From Pedobacter sp. (GTDB taxonomy: Bacteria > Bacteroidota > Bacteroidia > Sphingobacteriales > Sphingobacteriaceae), in NCBI GenBank assembly GCA_004295885.1, contig SEDG01000101.1:1-7842 (forward strand): a stretch of 7,842 nt of DNA. The letters run 5' to 3'. A model generated the notes under the pieces. It was not told the DNA's origin. It saw nothing but the letters and a program-made list of their open reading frames with translations, and did no database searches. Positions 1 through 4,148 of this stretch are shown here, one piece after another (the stretch's first letter is position 1; each line of letters begins with the position of its first letter). The translations under genes and the position numbers were made by a program.

Positions 1-330
1 ATTGATAATGATGAGGTATGTTATCGCAGTGCGATTGAAAATGCAGCTTTAAATGAAATTGGTAATTTGACATCGCTTTGCGGAAGTAAGGATGTAATTC
101 CTCAGCAAGAATTTGATGTCATTTTGGCAAACATCAATAGAAACATTTTGCTAGACCAAATAGAAAGTTACGCTGGGGTTTTAACACAAGGTGGATCAAT
201 CTATTTTAGCGGCTTTTATGAGACCCCAGATCTGGATATGATCAAAGAACATTGCGCTAAATTTGGCTTAAACTACATTGATCATAAAAAGATTGGTGAA
301 TGGGTGGCTGCGGAGTTTGTGAAAAGCTAA
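1..330 (+). CDS. prmA: Ribosomal protein L11 methyltransferase PrmA, C-terminal part (5' end outside window)
   Basis: The reading frame is open from base 1 and gives 109 residues to the TAA, so this is the C-terminal third or so of a protein that is usually about 270-295 residues. PrmA is a cytoplasmic SAM-dependent methyltransferase that methylates ribosomal protein L11. Visible signatures are an acidic residue pair near the start (IDNDE), which fits the end of the SAM-binding strand, then the helix ENAALNE, and the motif FDVILANINRNILLD at visible residues 38-52, which is characteristic of the PrmA family. The ending SGFYETPDLDMI...GEWVAAEF also fits the PrmA C-terminus. A TTG at base 67 is only an internal codon, not a start. 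mpl follows on the same strand after 171 bases with no convincing terminator, so the two may be co-transcribed. The family call rests on motif recognition; no alignment was run. Confidence 0.85.
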   Translation: MDNDEVCYRSAIENAALNEIGNLTSLCGSKDVIPQQEFDVILANINRNILLDQIESYAGVLTQGGSIYFSGFYETPDLDMIKEHCAKFGLNYIDHKKIGEWVAAEFVKS

Positions 331-335
331 GCTGT

Positions 336-472
336 TGAGTTGTTAAGGTGTTTAAGACGAATAACTTAAAACGAACAATGCCCAACGGTTAACAAAAAAA
401 GAAGGTTGAGTTGCTGAGTTGTTAAGGCGTTTATGACGACCAACTTAAAACGAAAAACGCTCAACGGTTAAC
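336..472. repeat. Two copies of a 58-base structured intergenic direct repeat
   Basis: Bases 336-393 and 415-472 align without gaps at a period of 79 bases, with 51 of 58 positions identical by hand count. Each copy has an outer stem GTTAA/TTAAC (342-346 with 389-393; 421-425 with 468-472) and an inner stem (348-353 with 376-381; 427-432 with 455-460). Two of the seven differences (349 and 379) fall in the inner stem and turn Watson-Crick pairs into G-T wobbles, so pairing mostly survives; a third (376) breaks the terminal pair. Further CAACG motifs continue to the mpl start (476-487). The repeat fills almost the whole prmA-mpl gap and has no coding potential that I can see. It resembles a REP-like dispersed element, but its genome copy number cannot be judged from this window. 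Confidence 0.75.
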
Positions 473-501
473 GATCAACGCCCAACGAAAAACGAAAAAA
501 A

Positions 502-1854
502 ATGAGAATACATTTTATCGCCATTGGCGGAAGTGCAATGCACAACTTAGCCATTGCTTTACATAAAAAAGGTTTTAAGGTTACGGGATCAGATGATGTG
601 ATCTTTGAGCCATCGAGCACCCGATTGGCTAATTATGGTTTATTGCCTGCTGAATTTGGCTGGTTTGAAGAAAACATAACTGCAGACCTTGATGCTGTAA
701 TACTAGGTATGCATGCTCGTTTAGATAACCCAGAGTTGCTGAAAGCGCAGGAAATAGGACTAAAGATTTACTCTTACCCTGAATATATCTACGAACAATC
801 TAAGGATAAATTAAGAGTAGTAATTGGCGGGAGTCATGGCAAAACCACCATTACTTCTATGATTTTGCATGTGCTAAATTATTATAAAAAGGACTTTGAT
901 TATCTAGTTGGAGCACAGTTGGCGGGTTTTGAAACCATGGTAAAGGTTACAGATAGTGCTCCTGTGATCATAATCGAAGGAGATGAGTATTTGGCATCGC
1001 CGATTGATAGACGACCAAAGTTTCACTTATACAAAGCTAACATTGCTGTAATTAGTGGCATAGCTTGGGACCATATCAATGTGTTCCCAACCTTTGAGGA
1101 TTATATTTCCCAGTTCACTCAATTTATTGGCACGATATTGCCCAAGGGAAAATTAATCTATTGTGAAAATGATTTAGAGTTAAGAAAAATTGTTGTTAAT
1201 TCTAAAGCAAATTTAGAAAAGATTCCTTACTCGATTCCACCGCATGAAGTAATAGATGGTGTAACATATCTTTTGCCGCAAAACACGCCATTACAGGTTT
1301 TCGGTGACCATAATTTAATGAACTTAAATGCAGCTAGATTGGTGTGTGAGCAGCTTGCTATAAATGAGGTAGATTTTAATGCTGCTATTTCTTCATTTAC
1401 TGGTGCCGCGAAGCGTTTAGAGCTTTTAAATGCCACCGAGCACACTAGTGTTTATAAAGATTTTGCACACTCACCGTCTAAGTTAATAGCTACTATTAAT
1501 GCGGTAAAAGCACAATTTACCAATAGGAAACTAGTAGCTTGTATGGAACTGCATACTTTTAGTAGTTTAAATAAAGAATTTTTGCAACAATATAAAGATA
1601 CCATGCACGATGCAGACCTTGCGATCGTTTATATTGATGAAAAAACGTTTAAACATAAAAAGATGGAGCCACTAAATGAGAAAGATGTTCAAACATCTTT
1701 TAATGATAAAAACATCATCTTTTTTAGTGATGCAGGGGCACTGGAAAGTTTTTTGCAAGGTTTAAATTTTTCTAATACGAACCTTTTATTAATGAGTTCT
1801 GGAAATTTTGGAGGTATAGATCTAGTTAAGTTGGCATTAGAGTTGAACGTTTAG
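502..1854 (+). CDS. mpl: Murein peptide ligase Mpl (UDP-MurNAc : L-Ala-gamma-D-Glu-meso-DAP ligase)
   Basis: This 450-residue Mur-ligase-family protein is close in length to E. coli Mpl (457). Mpl acts in the cytoplasm: with ATP it joins recycled murein tripeptide directly to UDP-MurNAc, bypassing MurC, MurD and MurE. An N-terminal Rossmann-like domain starts MRIHFIAIGGSAM. The P-loop GGSHGKTT is at residues 109-116, the acidic EGDEY motif at 159-163, GDHNLMNLNAA at 268-278, the RLELL/DFAHSPSK segment at 305-327 and a C-terminal LLLMSSGNFGGID at 428-440. The RLEL, DFAH and MS.G.FGGI segments resemble Mpl more than MurC, which has a DDYGHHP-type motif. The second His of the E. coli DFAHHP motif is Ser here. 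The ATG at 502 follows an A-rich leader with no Shine-Dalgarno site, as is usual in Bacteroidota. The main alternative is a MurC-type ligase, which I consider less likely. Confidence 0.88.
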   Translation: MRIHFIAIGGSAMHNLAIALHKKGFKVTGSDDVIFEPSSTRLANYGLLPAEFGWFEENITADLDAVILGMHARLDNPELLKAQEIGLKIYSYPEYIYEQSKDKLRVVIGGSHGKTTITSMILHVLNYYKKDFDYLVGAQLAGFETMVKVTDSAPVIIIEGDEYLASPIDRRPKFHLYKANIAVISGIAWDHINVFPTFEDYISQFTQFIGTILPKGKLIYCENDLELRKIVVNSKANLEKIPYSIPPHEVIDGVTYLLPQNTPLQVFGDHNLMNLNAARLVCEQLAINEVDFNAAISSFTGAAKRLELLNATEHTSVYKDFAHSPSKLIATINAVKAQFTNRKLVACMELHTFSSLNKEFLQQYKDTMHDADLAIVYIDEKTFKHKKMEPLNEKDVQTSFNDKNIIFFSDAGALESFLQGLNFSNTNLLLMSSGNFGGIDLVKLALELNV

Positions 1855-1876
1855 TATAAATCAAATAACTAAACAA

Positions 1877-2233
1877 ATGAGCATCATTGGAAAAAACAGT
1901 AATATTGGAAAGAATATCAGAATATTGCGTCAAAAAAAAGGCTGGAGCCAAGGAGAAGTGGCTAAACGTTTAAAAATTTCCATTCCTGCCTTCTCAAAGA
2001 TAGAAAGTGGCATAACTGATATTAATATCTCGAGGTTAAACCAAATTGCCACTCTTTTTGAGGTTTCAACACTCGAAATTATTGCAAGAGATGGGATGAC
2101 TTTTGCCCCTGGCAGTACGGTCGAAATCAGGGTGCTGAAAGAAAAGTTAGCCGATCAAGAAGACGAGATTATAAAGCTCCAGAAAAAAGTAATAGACTTA
2201 TACGAGGAGATAAGAAACTACGCCCTTCATTAA
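1877..2233 (+). CDS. Small XRE-family DNA-binding regulator with C-terminal coiled coil
   Basis: The 118-residue protein has a Cro/C1-type (HTH_3) helix-turn-helix at about residues 13-68. It shows IRILRQKKGWSQGEVAKRL, the recognition-helix segment ISIPAFSKIESG (34-45), and the closing LNQIATLFEVSTLEII. A short linker leads to a predicted coiled coil at about 86-112, with hydrophobic heptad positions L87, L91, I98, L101, V105 and L108. That suggests a dimer or docking to a partner. It starts 22 bases after the mpl stop in the same direction, so co-transcription is likely. Its target is unknown; a link to cell wall recycling is only suggested by position. The stop codon overlaps the stop of the convergent gene, leaving no room for a terminator. 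There is no effector-binding domain, peptidase domain or toxin partner next to it. Confidence 0.88.
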   Translation: MSIIGKNSNIGKNIRILRQKKGWSQGEVAKRLKISIPAFSKIESGITDINISRLNQIATLFEVSTLEIIARDGMTFAPGSTVEIRVLKEKLADQEDEIIKLQKKVIDLYEEIRNYALH

Positions 2234-3348
2234 AAAGTTTTTCGCATAGTTAGGTGTCGCTTTCCAAAAGTGGCACCTGTTGCTTCATGAATGGCAATCA
2301 TCTTTTCGTTAAAATCGCCAACCCATGATAACTCAAGCTCTACATATTGATTTTTAGGCAAAACATATTCGCCTAATTTTATAAACAGCGCAGATTCTAA
2401 ACCAAGTTTTTGGAACTTGGTTTTCGTTCCCATTACAATTGCACGCATCCGTTTTACGCCAATCCAGCGTTTGTAAGCGAACTTTAGCTTCTCTATTAAA
2501 CCTAATTTTCCATTGAGCCCCCTAATCATTTGGTTGGCATCTGGAATGATCACTACAAACGCTGCAGGCTCGCCATTAGCATAGGCAAACCAAATCAGAT
2601 TCTCATCCATAATCACTTCCATTTGTTTGAAACTCTCTGTTAGAGTTTCTTTTTTGATAGGAACAAAGTTTTCGAAATCTTGCCAGCCATCATTATAAAT
2701 TTCCATCAAATCATTAATATACTTTTCGGCATTTGCTTTTTTGAAATGCTCAAAACTATAATCTGGTTTAGCGGCTACCCAGTTCGCTATCTTAGTGAAT
2801 CTGGCAGGGAACGGAATGGTAAGGTTAATGTGGTTGGTTAATTGCTCATAAGCTGTTGTAAAACCATAGTCTACAAAAAATTGATGGTAATAAGGCAGGT
2901 GATAATTCATTCCATAAGATGGGGGCGTAAAGCCTTCTACCAATAATCCCCAGAAAGTATCATTTTCTCCAAAGTTAATGGGCCCTTCCATTGCTTGCAT
3001 ACCTTTTTCTTGCAACCAATTTGCGGCGGTGTCGAAAAGTAGAAAAGCAGCTTCTTTATTATTTATACATTCAAAAAAGCCCATTCCCCCAGTTGGCACC
3101 TCATAATTATGGGCTTTTTTCTCGTTTATAAAGGCGGCAACCCGACCGATGGTTTTGTCATTATTGTCTTTTAATATCCACCTTGTGCATTGGCCATGTT
3201 TAAAAAAAGGATTACTACCTACATCAAAAACCTTTTCAATATCATTATCTAATGGACGGATCCAACTTTTATCGTTTTGGTAGATTGATTCTACAACATT
3301 TAAAAATTCTTGCTTACTTCTTTTATCCTTAACTGGTACAATCTTCAT
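2230..3348 (-). CDS. GNAT-fold protein of the YghO-like family, substrate unknown
   Basis: This 372-residue, apparently soluble protein has no signal peptide or membrane segment. I recognise the pattern of a family often annotated as YghO-like or acyl-CoA N-acyltransferase-fold proteins: NPFFKHG (46-52), GRVAAFIN (68-75), GMGFFECI (88-95), GPINFGENDTFWGLLVEGF (122-140) and YHLPYYHQFFVDYGF (149-163). The C-terminal half looks like a second GNAT-like unit, with FQKLGLESALFIKLGEYV (312-329) and ELSWVGDFNEKMIAIHEATG (339-358). The reaction is not established from sequence. Bacterial ceramide synthase of Caulobacter is also a GNAT-fold protein and Sphingobacteriaceae make sphingolipids, so a lipid N-acyltransferase role is possible but unproven. 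The ATG at 3348 lies about 20 bases after the terminator of the upstream acidic-protein gene, and no clear promoter was found in that gap, so expression may depend on readthrough. Confidence 0.68.
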   Translation of the reverse strand: MKIVPVKDKRSKQEFLNVVESIYQNDKSWIRPLDNDIEKVFDVGSNPFFKHGQCTRWILKDNNDKTIGRVAAFINEKKAHNYEVPTGGMGFFECINNKEAAFLLFDTAANWLQEKGMQAMEGPINFGENDTFWGLLVEGFTPPSYGMNYHLPYYHQFFVDYGFTTAYEQLTNHINLTIPFPARFTKIANWVAAKPDYSFEHFKKANAEKYINDLMEIYNDGWQDFENFVPIKKETLTESFKQMEVIMDENLIWFAYANGEPAAFVVIIPDANQMIRGLNGKLGLIEKLKFAYKRWIGVKRMRAIVMGTKTKFQKLGLESALFIKLGEYVLPKNQYVELELSWVGDFNEKMIAIHEATGATFGKRHLTMRKTF

Positions 3349-3369
3349 GCTATGGTAGCTATTTAAATA

Positions 3370-3395
3370 AAAAGCACCCTAATAAGGATGCTTTT
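3370..3395 (-). terminator. Rho-independent terminator after the acidic-protein gene
   Basis: AAAAGCA (3370-3376) pairs with TGCTTTT (3389-3395). After one C/A mismatch, CC (3378-3379) pairs with GG (3386-3387) around the loop TAATAA. Read on the - strand, the stem runs into TTTTTATTT, a plausible U-tract. It begins 25 bases after the stop of the acidic-protein gene and ends about 21 bases before the next start. Confidence 0.7.
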
Positions 3396-3419
3396 ATGGC
3401 TTATATTTTATATTTCAGA

Positions 3420-3632
3420 CTAATATCTATCGTCATCATCGTCGTCATCGTCATCAAAAGCATCAAATGTGCTGATATCGTCAATTGGCACATCGAATTC
3501 TTCATCAACTTCAACATCATCATCTAGATCCTCGGTCTCTAGTATGTCGTCGTCTTCATCCTCATCATCCTCTTTACTAGAAAGGGGTTTGTTAATAATG
3601 TCTTTACCGGTTGGTTTTTTTGGCGCTTTCAT
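3420..3632 (-). CDS. Small, extremely acidic hypothetical protein
   Basis: This 70-residue protein has a lysine-rich head (MKAPKKPTGKDIINKPLSSK) followed by an almost continuous acidic tail: 33 of 70 residues are Asp or Glu by hand count. It ends in nine Asp residues followed by Arg-Tyr. I recognise no domain, signal peptide or membrane segment, and the protein is probably largely disordered. Reasons to regard it as a real gene are the ATG with an A/T-rich leader, a good promoter about 100 bases upstream, a hairpin terminator 25 bases after the stop, and a non-repetitive N-terminal half. The GAT and GAC codons are mixed, so the Asp run is not a simple triplet expansion. Charge alone would fit a chaperone-like, nucleic-acid-mimicking or cation-binding role, but no function can be assigned. 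The opposite-strand serine-rich frame is its shadow. Confidence 0.72.
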   Translation of the reverse strand: MKAPKKPTGKDIINKPLSSKEDDEDEDDDILETEDLDDDVEVDEEFDVPIDDISTFDAFDDDDDDDDDRY

Positions 3633-3729
3633 AAAACAAAAATTAATAGTAGGAAAGTATTAATGGTACTCTAAATTACAAAAATCTTTTAATAGAAAGA
3701 AGCCTGTTTTTTAGAATTAGTATTTAAAT

Positions 3730-3760
3730 CAAAATTATAACAAAAAGACTTTTTCTGAAA
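3730..3760 (-). promoter_or_regulatory. Predicted Bacteroidota-type promoter of the acidic-protein gene
   Basis: On the - strand, TTTC (3760-3757) stands 19 bases from TAATTTTG (3737-3730). The Bacteroidota consensus is a -33 TTTG element and a -7 TAnnTTTG element about 17-23 bases apart. The -7 element is a perfect match and the -33 element differs at one base. Transcription would begin near 3724, giving a leader of about 90 bases before the ATG at 3632. Confidence 0.45.
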
Positions 3761-3923
3761 CTTTTTTTTAATTTTTTCTTAGACTGAAATGCAGGTAGTT
3801 AGCATTTAAACCAAGATTTTAGATCAAATGAATGAGAATAATTGGAGTGTCTTAATTAAACCCTTTAACTAAAATGTAAAAATGATGAACTTTTTTGAAG
3901 CCAAATAAGATGCCGTAAAACAA

Positions 3924-3954
3924 AAAAGCGTCTCAATTTAATTGGGACGCTTTT
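3924..3954 (-). terminator. Strong hairpin terminator, possibly bidirectional
   Basis: Bases 3924-3936 pair with 3942-3954: AAAAGCGTC with GACGCTTTT, one T-G wobble, then CAA with TTG, leaving the loop TTTAA. The stem has 13 pairs. Read on the - strand it ends in a run of six T, better than the four T on the + strand. It is therefore placed as the end of a - strand transcript, about 195 bases beyond the kinase stop codon. Confidence 0.7.
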
Positions 3955-4039
3955 AACACACAAATGAAACCTGAATTGAGATATAGTTTTAGGTTAGGTT
4001 AAAAAATATCTTTGGTCAATCCTATAAGAACGCTTTTTG

Positions 4040-4060
4040 AACAAACAATTTCTGTTTGTT
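4040..4060. other. A/T-rich hairpin downstream of the kinase gene
   Basis: AACAAACA (4040-4047) is complementary to TGTTTGTT (4053-4060), leaving a five-base loop. There is no T-run after the stem on the - strand, and only TTTAATAT follows on the + strand. It is therefore more likely an internal RNA structure than a terminator. Confidence 0.4.
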
Positions 4061-4102
4061 TAATATCTTATAACAAGTTTAGTGCTATTTGCACAATGAT
4101 TC

Positions 4103-4144
4103 GAGATTATTGAGTAAGTGGTATGAATAATTGAGTAAACGGTA
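4103..4144 (-). promoter_or_regulatory. Direct repeat pair resembling a LytTR binding site
   Basis: On the - strand, TACCGTTTACTCAAT (from 4144) recurs as TACCACTTACTCAAT (from 4123) at a period of 21 bases. The published LytTR-family consensus is a pair of imperfect direct repeats [TA][AC][CA]GTTN[AG][TC][GA] with spacers of about 12 bases. ACCGTTTACT in the first copy fits nine of ten positions, and ACCACTTACT in the second fits seven. The pair begins five bases after the kinase stop codon. Assignment to the regulator encoded at 7072-7842 is an inference. Confidence 0.35.
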
Positions 4145-4148
4145 AAAA

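Larger units (their letters stand above)
3633..4148. other. Gene-free region between the two-component genes and the acidic-protein gene
   Basis: I see no protein-coding gene in these 516 A/T-rich bases; the only ATG frames are a 14-residue one on the + strand (3828-3872) and shorter ones. The stretch holds a promoter for the acidic-protein gene (3730-3760), a strong terminator-like hairpin (3924-3954), a weaker hairpin (4040-4060) and a 21-base-period direct repeat (4103-4144). On the - strand, 3955-4066 has no ATG codon, so any RNA from that part is probably non-coding. No tRNA cloverleaf, IS end or CRISPR-like array was recognised. Confidence 0.6.

Noticed and set aside
67..330. prmA starting at TTG 67
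   Set aside because: The frame is open to base 1 with sequence that fits PrmA; the gene is cut by the window edge.
1227..1445. 72-residue - strand frame within mpl
   Set aside because: It is a shadow of mpl with no recognisable domain, and mpl is intact and conserved through this stretch.
3469..3663. Serine-rich 64-residue frame on the + strand
   Set aside because: It is the complement of the Asp/Glu codons of the acidic-protein gene, and the composition follows entirely from that shadow.
3671..3678. Second -7-like element TAATTTAG on the - strand for the acidic-protein gene
   Set aside because: It has one mismatch in the conserved bases and no TTTG at the proper distance; the element at 3730-3737 is better.
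3828..3872. 14-residue + strand frame (MNENNWSVLIKPFN)
   Set aside because: There is no promoter or ribosome-binding context and no hydrophobic or toxin-like character; a frame this short is expected by chance.
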